From: Acanthosoma haemorrhoidale
Taxonomy: Eukaryota; Arthropoda; Insecta; Hemiptera; Acanthosomatidae
Assembly (NCBI GenBank): GCA_930367205.1
Contig: OV884013.1
Location: 116,083,475 to 116,147,474, forward strand
Direction: 5' to 3'
DNA: 64,000 nt
Shown: positions 55,716 through 64,000 of the stretch, piece after piece
Numbering within the stretch: the stretch's first letter is position 1
How the letters are laid out: each line of letters opens with the position of its first letter
The notes under the pieces: model-generated
The model's input: only the letters and a program-made list of their open reading frames with translations
Databases searched by the model: none
What the model was told of the DNA's origin: nothing
Made by a program: the position numbers and the translations under genes

Positions 55716-56728
55716 TTTGTAAATTTTACGCAAAATATATTACACTTCCTTTAATTTCTAACAAATTTATTGACATTTTTATGAACGGGACCGTTTATAT
55801 TATAAATAAGCTTTTAAATTTGAATTGGTTTTATTTTTTTAATTTGGACGATTTAACTATTTATCCTTGTTGGATAATTGCCAAATCCTTCCTAATTCAA
55901 GGAAAATGTTTAATGAGATACGAATATTGTTGTTATTTGAAAGCTAAAATCAAAGCTGTGTTGAATTATGAGTAACCTCTGTGACATATTCTGAAGACCA
56001 TCCCGGAAATGGGTTAAATGTTTCGCCATCCAGGGCAAACCGTCCATAAAAAAAACAGCGAATTTAAAGAGCGGTCCGTGCCACGAGAGCACTCAGACTT
56101 TAATATACTATGTGGGTCAGTTGTTGAATACATTATAACCAGGACTCCGACTGCAACAGTCTTCGGAATGGTCTAGAACAAATCTATCTTGTAGGAATAA
56201 TGGTTCGTACAATCAACAAAAAAGGTTGAAAGCCATAGGATTAATTGTGCTTCCGAAAGATGCACGATTCTCTATTCGGCTAATCAATAATTTAATTTAA
56301 TTAAAGAAACTTTATTTGGTATAAAACAAAAACTTACAATTATATATGGTTACAAACTTAGAGCTCAAAGGCGACTGAGGGTCCTGAGAAACCAACAACT
56401 GCCTTATGCCTTAGGGCTATTTATCTGTGTAGAAAAAGCTGCAGTAGGGGTAGCAGGATGACGGTAACAGTAGAGATAAGGGCGCAAGTGGAAAAGGTCG
56501 TGGGACCAATTATTTAGAATAGAGATCTGGGAAGGGAAGATAAGTTATAATAGGGCTGATTATTATTAGTTATAAGATAAGATTATATATGTGTGACATA
56601 ACTGTCGAAGTGAGAAAACCAGTGAAACATGGGCTGTACAAATACTGAGACAACCATGTTCATAACAGCTATGGTATAGGCCCTGCTTTTTACGATTAAC
56701 AGCCAAAGTAGAAAAACAATACACTGGG
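55716..56728. other. Unassigned AT-rich sequence
   Basis: About 1 kb, no supported feature. Confidence 0.4.
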
Positions 56729-56792
56729 AGGATCAGGACTCGAACCCAGTGTCCAGCCGGGTGCTCTACCAACAGAGCTACCCTGCCACGGT
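56729..56792 (-). other. tRNA-derived SINE head or pseudo-tRNA
   Basis: On the minus strand the block has an A-box-like TAGCTCTGTTGG, a D-arm GCTC/GAGC and a perfect B box GGTTCGAGTCC. The outer ends GGCAGGG and TCCTCCC pair at six of seven positions (one G-T). The anticodon arm is too short (about 12 bases between the D arm and T arm), so it is not a working tRNA. It most resembles the polymerase III promoter of a tRNA-derived SINE; the body and tail were not delimited. Confidence 0.55.
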
Positions 56793-56856
56793 TGAAGACC
56801 TAACCAATATGTTTTCTTATTTTTTCTACTGCAAGTATTAGGTTTAATCAATCAAT

Positions 56857-57168
56857 AGTTTTATAATGCCAAAATAAAGTAGAAGGGGCCTGAGCAGAAC
56901 TGTACCTGCCTCGTGTCTTCATGGAAGTCACTGATGGTTCCCTGTTATTTTTAAGTAAGCAACCGCATTCCTCCAAGACCTCCCTCCCACTTCCCAGGAT
57001 CTTATCCTTATCCATATATGCCTCAGCTTTAGCCGCAGACCCCACTCGTCCCTAGACATTCCAGCCAGTAAGTAATTACATAACTCTTAATATTTGTATA
57101 TACCAGTGTTTTGCTTGTACTTCATAATAAAGCTTTAAAAGACTCTCATCTACACAGATTATTTAACT
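56857..57168 (+). mobile_element. LTR E (copy E5)
   Basis: From agttttataatgcc to gattatttaact, 312 bp, including gtagaaggggcctg, cactgatggttccc, ttaagtaagcaacc and gtatataccagtg, with cataataaagc as polyadenylation signal. Probably a solo LTR; no matching target duplication seen. Confidence 0.85.
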
Positions 57169-57423
57169 TATGATAAAAGTAAATAATGCTAATAATAATT
57201 GCATAAACGAACAAATATAATTTTATGGTTTAATAGATGGTTGTGGGTTTAGATTAAGTAAATAATCTCCTTCTTCTTATCTTCCTACGTTATACATTCA
57301 CTATGCACAAGTGCTATTAGACGCCAATTCTGCCTAAGTTCTAAGTTTGAATTTTAAGCTGATTTTTTCTATTTTGGTAAACAAAACCTTAATTGGAGCT
57401 GTTTTTTTTTGTTCTTTTTCTAA
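57169..57423. other. Unassigned AT-rich sequence
   Basis: No feature recognised. Confidence 0.4.
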
Positions 57424-57640
57424 TCTATAGTCAGCCTTCGACTTTTTATTTCACTACACAACGACACTTTGGCGACGAACACACAATAGTTTCTAAGGTT
57501 AATAATGAAACCTTGTACTGTTCCTTCGCGTTACATTCAAGGCATAGTTGTATCAGTTTGAAGTACTTCCCCATCTGATTAGTTAGGGTAAAGTAAGGAC
57601 TTGAGAAACCATTTTTTACAAAAGGATGTTTAGTCATTAT
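57424..57640 (+). repeat. Dispersed repeat F, copy 1
   Basis: Shares gacactttgg, gaacacacaatag, ttctaaggttaa, tgtactgttccttcgc and ttgattagttaggg-type stretches with 60581-60945, where F follows LTR E7 directly. F may be the leader region of the same LTR retrotransposon. Confidence 0.65.
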
Positions 57641-58037
57641 AATCGACTAATGTCCTGGCAAAACACAAACAAAATATTACGTCACTAAGCAATGCATCAA
57701 AATCTAGGAATTATAATTAGAAAATATTAATTTATCAAATGTAACATGAAATATATCTTAGTACATTTTACCTCTAACGTGGTCCGGGCAAGAGTTGCCA
57801 ACACCGAAGATTTTTTTTATTTCCGATTAATAAATGAGTTACTTTTAACTAATTTTGTTACTTAAACTAGTTAAAATTTAGTCATATGGTCATGTGGTCT
57901 CTAGACCACAGTATCTTCAGATGAAAAATTCTAAAATCTCATGTGACTGGTTTTCCAGAAAACCCACGAACCCATTGATAGCTCACAACAAACGCCTGCG
58001 GCTGTAGAGATGACCATGTTTCGATTCAAGCATGGAC
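57641..58037. other. Unassigned AT-rich sequence
   Basis: No feature recognised. Confidence 0.4.
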
Positions 58038-58377
58038 AGTTAAATAATCTTTGTAGAGGAGAGCCTTTTAAAAGAAAAGAAACAAATGCTTTATTATGAA
58101 GTACAAGCAAAACACTGGTACATACAAACATTAAGAGTTATATTTACTACATACTGGGTCGGATGTTTAAGGACGAGTGTCTGAGAAACAAGTGGGGACT
58201 GGGGCTAAAGCTGAGACATATGTGTATAAGAGAAGGGTAGTTCCGGGAATCAGGATGGAGGTCTTGGAAGGAATGCGGTTGCTTACTTAAAAATATCAGT
58301 GACTTCCGTGAAGTCACGAGGCAGGTATACATTAGCTTCTATTATTAGTATTACAATATTCTTAGCATTATATAACT
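58038..58377 (-). mobile_element. LTR E, complete copy (E6)
   Basis: Minus-strand copy from agttaaataatc to gcattatataact, 340 bp, with inverted termini AGTTA/TAACT. It contains the same internal landmarks as E5 and E7 and nothing coding. Confidence 0.85.
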
Positions 58378-59204
58378 GATGACAGTTGACAGTATCTTTT
58401 TGTAGACATTCTATCGATTACAATCGATGTAATTAAGAATGACTGTTGTTCGATGGTTAGAAGCATGTACTTTTGATCAACCATATCTTTTCATCAACCA
58501 AACTACACCACATCCCAATCCTTGAGATTTCCACTAATCCTTCTTACTTACTAATTTATATATTATTTCAAGTAATATTTTTTTAATTGTAGGCTCCTTG
58601 GACTTTAATTTTTCTTCGTTACATCTAAATATGGAATCATTGTTATCATAAAGTGATGAAGCTCATCTTTTAAAACTAAAACATGTTTCTGGCAATTGGG
58701 TTCCTTCTGTAAATGAGAAATATAGACAGTTAAAAGCGAAGAAGAACGTTTTTGTAATTTCTGAAAAGATGAATTCCGTTTTTTTTCTCTACTTTTACAT
58801 GTGACGGTCGAATGCGTTAATAACAGTTCCCACAAGCCTCTTATTTCTGGGTCAATATATAAATATCTGCTACATCTCGCTGATTCATTATCGATTGTCC
58901 TCTCATACCATTGTATAGAAATTGTCTATTATACAATTGTTGCAACAAGTAGCTCTGATTTCAATCGCCCTCTGCTAGTAGAGTCAGGCTGGCATTTGTA
59001 CAATAGTGGCCCGATGGGTTTATTAATGGTATGTGTTAGTTCAACGATAACCTGCTCTGCGGTCAAACACTTGTGTTTCAATATTCAGGCGATGCTGACT
59101 AATTTCATATGAAACATTAAAGGTTTATTATATTAGGTTGAACTCAAATAATAAGCTTACATAATAAGCCACGTAATGAACCCCGATCGAACACAGCTAT
59201 CATC
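58378..59204. other. Unassigned region with ambiguous open frames
   Basis: 58801-59112 is open on plus (GTG start). Part of the same DNA (about 58950-59090) is open on minus (includes LTHTINKPIGPLLYKC). There is no way to choose from sequence alone; no gene called. Confidence 0.3.
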
Positions 59205-59290
59205 AAACGGTTTAAGTAGGCTGGACACACTAATGAGGATGGAGGAAGAACGGTGGTCAAAGAGAACACAAGAAGCGATTAAGGGCTAAT
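59205..59290 (+). mobile_element. Short non-LTR reverse transcriptase tail
   Basis: Codons for IKRFK, then AGHT, then MEEERWSKRT after a one-base shift match the conserved end of insect LINE polyproteins (basic stretch, W-A-G-H, R-M-E-E-E-R). Under 90 bases remain, with a stop and a frameshift. Confidence 0.5.
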
Positions 59291-59429
59291 GTAAGGCTAG
59301 GGTCCAGGCCAACCAAGCCTTCTGAAAACCTTAACTTACCGAAAATCTCCCGGATATGATCTCGGTACTCCTCAAATTCTCAAACAATTTCCTTGGAACG
59401 AAGCACTTTCCTCTCCTCTGGAAACATTA
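59291..59429. other. Unassigned spacer
   Basis: No feature recognised. Confidence 0.3.
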
Positions 59430-59600
59430 TTCCAAGACTCCGCTTTCTCTTTCGCATGCGAGGGAGTGTGAATTTGGGAAGTATCTGGGCTGTAAGAATA
59501 AGCGAGTGAATGAAAATTGTAAGCTGTACGAATGAGAACATTTATCACAATTATTTATTGCCCAAGAAGGCAGATTGTAATTTTATCGCAATATAGAAGT
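59430..59600 (+). mobile_element. LINE C 3' UTR fragment (copy C9)
   Basis: Matches ccaagactccgctt, cgcatgcgagggag, ctgggctg, agcgagtgaatgaaaattg and gcagattgtaatttt, with internal small deletions. Ends at the C terminus. Confidence 0.8.
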
Positions 59601-59953
59601 TTCAATAATTAATTTCAACCCCGTAAACCTTCTGTTTTAAGAAAAGTCTTTTTAATGAAAACTATTTGACGTGTTTCATCAATTTATTATTAATGGATAA
59701 CCTTTCGATAAACTATATATATGCGCATAAGGCTGATAAGAATAACGAATGTGGGTGTAATGATTGGTAAGAATTAATGACAATAGTTAGTGTAAAATAA
59801 GTGCAGTATAACTATTGATGAATATATAATGATATAATTATGGTATGATGAATATAAAGCTTTGCTGCTGTGTCGGAAGAGAGAGCCTTGACATTGGCAC
59901 TGGTTCTCTACTGAAATAAACGAATTAACAACGTCTTTTCCGCTAAGACTAAC
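59601..59953. other. Intron-like AT-rich sequence
   Basis: No feature recognised downstream (minus sense) of the candidate exon. Confidence 0.3.
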
Positions 59954-60105
59954 AAAGCTCAGAGAATGCGGTAGAGTGTATACGATGATGGCTCCTGTTG
60001 GGAACACCAATAACATCTGCTGGACGAGGGCCAATTCCCCCCTGGCGGAGGTCCACACAGGAAAGTAGTTCTGGGGGTCACTGTGGCCCAGGGATACAGC
60101 TGTGC
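59954..60105 (-). CDS. Candidate internal coding exon, unrecognised protein
   Basis: On the minus strand an acceptor (tataatttaaag, AG at 60106) opens a GC-rich 152-base segment in phase 1. It reads TAVSLGHSDPQNYFPVWTS, ARGELALVQQMLLVFPTGA and IIVYTLPHSLSF. The candidate donor TTT|GTTAGT gives exit in phase 0, matching the entry of 55004-55170. The donor is weak, and ATC|GTATAC within the segment is an in-phase alternative. The frame continues open past the donor, so the right limit is uncertain. No domain recognised. Confidence 0.35.
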
Positions 60106-60250
60106 CTTTAAATTATAACAGGCTCAGAGAAAATAGAAATCTCATGGAACAGTATGGAGGAGTTTATTGCCCTTTAATGTGGACAAATAGAAGTATGCCC
60201 TATAAAGTAGGCATTTGTCGATTAATTAAATTGAAACTATATACGTCTAT
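60106..60250. other. Intron-like sequence
   Basis: AT-rich spacer before LTR E7. Confidence 0.3.
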
Positions 60251-60580
60251 AGTTTTATAATGCTAAGAACAAGTAGAAGGGGCTTGAGCAGAACTGTATA
60301 CCTGCCTCGTGACTTTATGGAAGTCACTGATGGTTCCTGTTATTTTTAAGTAAGCAACCGCATCCCTCCAAAACCTCCCTACTTCCCAGAATCTTATCCT
60401 TTTCTTATACATATATGTCTCAGCTTTAGCCACAGACCCCACTCGTCCCTAGACATTCCACCCAGTATGTAGTAACGTAACTCTTAATATTTGTATATAC
60501 CAGTGTTTTGCTTGTACTTCATAATAAAGCTTTTCTTTATTTTCTTTTAAAAGACTCTCCTCTACAAAGATTATTTAACT
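60251..60580 (+). mobile_element. LTR E followed by a primer-site-like motif (E7)
   Basis: 330 bp from agttttataatgc to gattatttaact. Immediately after it comes ggcgacactttg, resembling the tRNA primer-binding site that follows a 5' LTR in gypsy-class elements, then repeat F. This copy may therefore be a true 5' LTR rather than a solo LTR, though no gag or pol follows. Confidence 0.75.
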
Positions 60581-60945
60581 GGCGACACTTTGTTCTTCGC
60601 CAACACACAATAGCTTCTAAGGTTAAAATAAAACTTTGTACTGTTCCTTCGCATTTCATGTTGAAAAAAATATAAACAGGCGTTACATTCATGAAAGCTT
60701 GTTTGCAAATAATATTTTCTTGAAATAATTGAATGATAAGTCATTATAACATCAAGTTCCAACTGAAATTTTTTTTTTCTAATTTCCCATCCTACTCGTA
60801 AACATTAAAATAAAATTGAATAACAATGAAGATAAGAATGTCGTTAGGTTCTCTATCTTTGATGGAATAGATCGTCGTTTATTTTCCATGGGGACTTTTT
60901 CTTCCCCATTTGATTAGTTAGGGTGAAATAAGGCCTTGAGAGACC
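60581..60945 (+). repeat. Dispersed repeat F, copy 2 (with insertion)
   Basis: Matches 57424-57640 at both ends (gcgacactttg, cacacaatag, ttctaaggtta at left; ccccatttgattagttaggg at right), with about 200 bp of extra AT-rich DNA between. Confidence 0.6.
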
Positions 60946-61468
60946 TTGAATGATACCTACGCCCTAGGCCTAAATCATGCCTCGTTGGTATGTCATGTGT
61001 GTATGATCCTGAAGGTGAAATACATTTAAAGTTGATTAGACTGGTTTTACAACTGATATCGTATAACCCGCATTCATACATGGAGCTGAACGTCTATCCC
61101 CCCTTGAATACATAAAGTAAAGCCTCTCCCTTCGACCTCTGCAATAATTACTGACCCTCTGGTGCAAATAGAACACAACGCTCTCGCTGTTTGCTTTTAT
61201 CAGTTGAGGTATAATTCCCGAACCTAGGTTACCCAGGTTGGTAAGTTTTGACGAAAAAACTTCGACTGGAAGTGCGAAACCAAATCGAATTGTGTCATTT
61301 AATTCGTCTTCACATCTCGCTAAAAAAAATCACTCTCACTACAAAGTGCTTGTAATATTTTGATGGGATTCAAGTTAAAAAGTTACACACCGGCATTAGT
61401 GCTTACTCTCAAAAAGATGAAATCAAGCACACATGCACTCTTTCTTCAAAACTTAGTTTCGAGGCATT
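60946..61468. other. Unassigned sequence
   Basis: No feature recognised. Confidence 0.4.
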
Positions 61469-61588
61469 GTATACAGGTTTCGTTATTTTATAAAGTAGCG
61501 ACGCTTCAGGAAATACAAAAGTAAATTGTGAATAGATTCACCTGAGGATCTACAATTGTATATAATTATCTGTGAAATTAAAGTTAGT
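61469..61588 (+). mobile_element. LINE D 3' UTR fragment with an inverted edge (copy D6)
   Basis: From gtagcgacgcttcagg to tataattatctgtg this is the D 3' end. The preceding ~25 bases (tatacaggtttcgttatttt) are the reverse complement of the D sequence that should stand there, a tiny inversion at the 5' edge of the copy. Confidence 0.75.
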
Positions 61589-61836
61589 TTTAAATTTGAT
61601 CAAAAAGTTGAGCCCCATCACCTTTATTCGAGTCAGTTTAGTCAAGTCACGTTTAATGTGTATCATTATACTTGTTTATTCATTATGTAATTTTTATAAA
61701 ATAACAAAACCTGTATATAATGTAGCGATGCCACAGGAAATACAAAAATAATTTGTAAATAGATTCGCCTGAGGATCTATAATTGTATATAATTATCTGT
61801 AAATTTAAAGGGGCTATGAAGGAAAATAAGATTAAA
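61589..61836 (+). mobile_element. LINE D 3' UTR (copy D7)
   Basis: Directly follows D6: ttagttttaaatttg, gagccccatcacc, tataatgtagcgatgcc, gattcgcctgaggatc and aaggggctatgaagg, then an A-rich end. D6 and D7 thus form a tandem of two D ends. Confidence 0.85.
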
Positions 61837-62057
61837 TAGTTTTGTTTCGAACTTGATTTGTCAATTTGATCAAGCAGAGACAAAAACAATGTTATGGGTT
61901 TTATTAGCTAATAAACATGTTTCAGCAACACCCTATATACGGTATATAAACACAATTCAGTTCAGGTCTAGTATGTGTTATGTGATAAATGCATAAAGGT
62001 GGGAGGCAGCTGATCCATGTATTCGCTGTACATTGTATTATCGTCCCGACTTGAGAG
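61837..62057. other. Unassigned sequence
   Basis: No feature recognised. Confidence 0.4.
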
Positions 62058-62203
62058 TTGTCTTCTGTACAAGCCACGACCTACTTGATAGAGACAATTA
62101 TTGGAACGGGCGGCGATCTAAGTTCTTGGCACGTAGCACTTTCGGTTTCCGGCCCAGTAAACCCTCGGCCGCAAACTCCGCGGTACTTACTCCGTCTCCT
62201 TAG

Positions 62204-62372
62204 CATTCACGGCAGGTTCCATGTTACCGCTGCTCTGGAGTTCTTCCAGTCGGACCACGCAGTTCTCACCTCTCCAGCAGCCGTACCGCAGATAGTTATA
62301 GCCCAGGAGGTGAAGTGCCAGGACATGCGATGTGTGCCGAGGTCAAGTGCATCTCAACTGCATCCATCTAAG
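62204..62372 (+). CDS. Candidate exon in a GC-rich block, unrecognised
   Basis: A pyrimidine-rich acceptor (ccgtctccttag) and a strong donor (AAG|GTATGT, 62373) bound 169 bases. One plus frame is open, including FHVTAALEFFQSDHAVL and IAQEVKCQDMRC. The open frame actually spans 62058-62441 with no ATG start, so GC richness alone may explain it. The minus strand also has splice-like signals here (GGA|GTAAGT) but no open frame. The block could equally be an LTR or promoter island. Confidence 0.25.
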
Positions 62373-62441
62373 GTATGTAGGTCGGCTGGCCCGTTCTCGC
62401 CTTCGACAGCCATATCGATACATCGATTTAAGGTCGAGTAG

Positions 62442-63668
62442 TCGCACAGTACCTAATCAGGGGCGTGGCTGGACTTTTATTGAGGGAAAATCTAAAAATA
62501 AATGTATATATAAGGTGGTTAGGTCTTCTTCTTATAACAATAAGTAATCTGTTTCTCTGTAAAACAAGTTTATTTTCTTTTAATTGATAATTAGTTTACA
62601 ACTATTACAAATAAAATCTAAATTCATACCTGTAAAACAAAAGAAACAACAATTACAGTTTATTGTTATCACTGTTTGCACTTTACTTAATTGTTTACAC
62701 TGAAAACCTTCTGGTCATATGTCTCTAGCTTCACCTAGTGGCAGCCAACTGAAGCACGCGCGTGATATACAAAGCGCTGCTAATTTAATTGAAGAAAGCT
62801 TACTTTCTTTACATATATATATTTAAACATCTCTATTCAGTCAGTAATATTTATAATTTGGTCCTTAAATAATTATTTAATATTATTTTAACGCATTTCT
62901 ATTTATTATTTTTTTTTTTTAGAATTTCGTTGAAGATCTACCTCTTGGTCGGACTGTGAATGACACATTCACACACGAGACTGGAAACGGAGGAACTCTA
63001 CACACAATTTGGGAAAATGTATAGACCACACAGACATTAGCTCGTCACATTACAAAACAAAATTCTCATATATAAAGCCACGCTAAACCCAATTTTGACT
63101 TAAAAAGTGCAATCTGAAGTCGCCAATAATGACCTTGAAATTATCACAATCACGCCAGAATTCTTACCAAAATCCGGCCAGGGTCAAATCACTTTGAAGC
63201 ATAATCCATCCATACAATCCTTCTCGGAGATTTGAGCGGAAGTGATACGTAATCGTTTGTCAAAGTGACTCAAACTGGTTGTTATTGAATTGAAAAGTTT
63301 TCTTCTCTCGTATCCTGAGCGTCTGCGGTCCTCCTTTGCAGCAGCGTGCAGCTACAAGAGTAGCGTTTGTTAATACCCCGACCCATGCTTCCTTCATAGC
63401 TGGGAACATGACAATTATGTTTGTGTCTAGACCACGCTCGATTAACTATTGTAATAAATATATTTAGTTATTATCACAATTAAGCCGCGAGTTCTGCTCC
63501 AGACACGAGAGCCGACAAAGGAAGCCTTTGAAAATGTACTCATACGCACCAGCTACTAAGCAAGAACTGTAGTGACTGGAACTAGACCAGCGACAGTGGT
63601 GCTACAAGTGCAGTAACAGGCTTACAGGTGCACCAGTGAAAGCTACTGTGACACCATTATATACAGAC
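62442..63668. other. Unassigned AT-rich sequence
   Basis: Only a short tatcctgagcgtctgcgg stretch at 63311 recalls LINE C. No other feature recognised. Confidence 0.4.
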
Positions 63669-63850
63669 CTACTCCACTCCACATCTTCCGGCTTGTGTCT
63701 TCTAGGCGCTTTCTAGGCTTGTACATCTTCCTCGGATGATCCTGGTCCGTTTTCGGCGAAGAAGCGAAGTGATAAACACTTTTCATGGTCTTTCCTTGGG
63801 GAGTTGCCTTTAATGTTTGTGTATCCAAGTTATATCGGTGGAACAATGAG
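63669..63850 (-). CDS. Candidate internal coding exon, basic protein segment
   Basis: On the minus strand TTTAAATCTTAG ends at 63851 and the frame stays open across 182 bases to GTAG|GTCTGT (63668). It enters in phase 2 and leaves in phase 1, which fits 59954-60105. Residues include LDTQTLKATPQGKTMKSVYH and KMYKPRKRLEDTSRKMW, Lys/Arg-rich. An alternative donor (GGA|GTAGGT) would exit in phase 0. No domain recognised. Confidence 0.35.
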
Positions 63851-64000
63851 CTAAGATTTAAATTCGAGGAAATTAAACTAAACACTCAATAACTGTCAAA
63901 AAAACTTTTGGAAAGATTCAACACCTAAATTATTCCTATTCGTGAATGATACTTTAATTTTCTGACAGAAACAATAAGTCTATTTTATTTATTAGACTGC
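63851..64000. other. Window edge, intron-like
   Basis: AT-rich sequence upstream (minus sense) of the candidate exon; nothing recognised. Confidence 0.3.

Overview
This window is eukaryotic nuclear DNA, almost certainly from an arthropod and most likely an insect with a large, transposon-rich genome. The grounds are mariner-type transposase remnants (an N-terminus starting MESQKVHIRH and a second family starting MERYTIEQRVF), jockey-like non-LTR reverse transcriptase tails, gypsy-like LTRs, AT-rich intergenic DNA and candidate exons bounded by GT/AG. There are no bacterial operons, ribosome binding sites or CRISPR arrays. I cannot name the species.

Positions 1-20650 are one tandem satellite with a 71-bp monomer (about 288 copies, one 200-N assembly gap), open at the left edge of the window. 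Its last ~1.75 kb (18900-20650) is different: most units there are 72 bp, a multiple of three, and keep a 24-residue repeat open on the minus strand. The differences between 71- and 72-bp units are synonymous in that frame. Several multi-unit blocks recur, showing past segmental duplication inside the array.

Positions 20651-64000 are a mosaic of decayed mobile elements in AT-rich DNA. Recurrent families are: mariner A (internally deleted, 5 copies or fragments); a DUF4817-type DD34D element here called B (4 copies, all deleted inside); another deleted mariner (23860-24617); jockey-like LINE tails C (9 copies) and D (7 copies); a non-LTR element with a YADD motif (31605-32418); a gypsy-like LTR E (7 copies or pieces); an inverted dispersed repeat G; a 90-bp MITE inside a 42-bp tandem repeat; a 27-bp tandem repeat; and a tRNA-derived SINE head. 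No transposase or reverse transcriptase here is intact.

Host-gene signal is weak but present, all on the minus strand. Three segments (48061-48214, 43398-43544, 35699-35910) carry fitting splice signals and phases (1 to 1, 1 to 1, then stop), sum to 513 bases, and end with an AATAAA 33 bases after the stop. They would give a 170-residue protein whose first two thirds look like coiled coil. Upstream, three more exon-like segments (63669-63850, 59954-60105, 55004-55170) also chain in phase. I recognise none of these proteins. Introns of such genes would hold most of the mobile elements listed.
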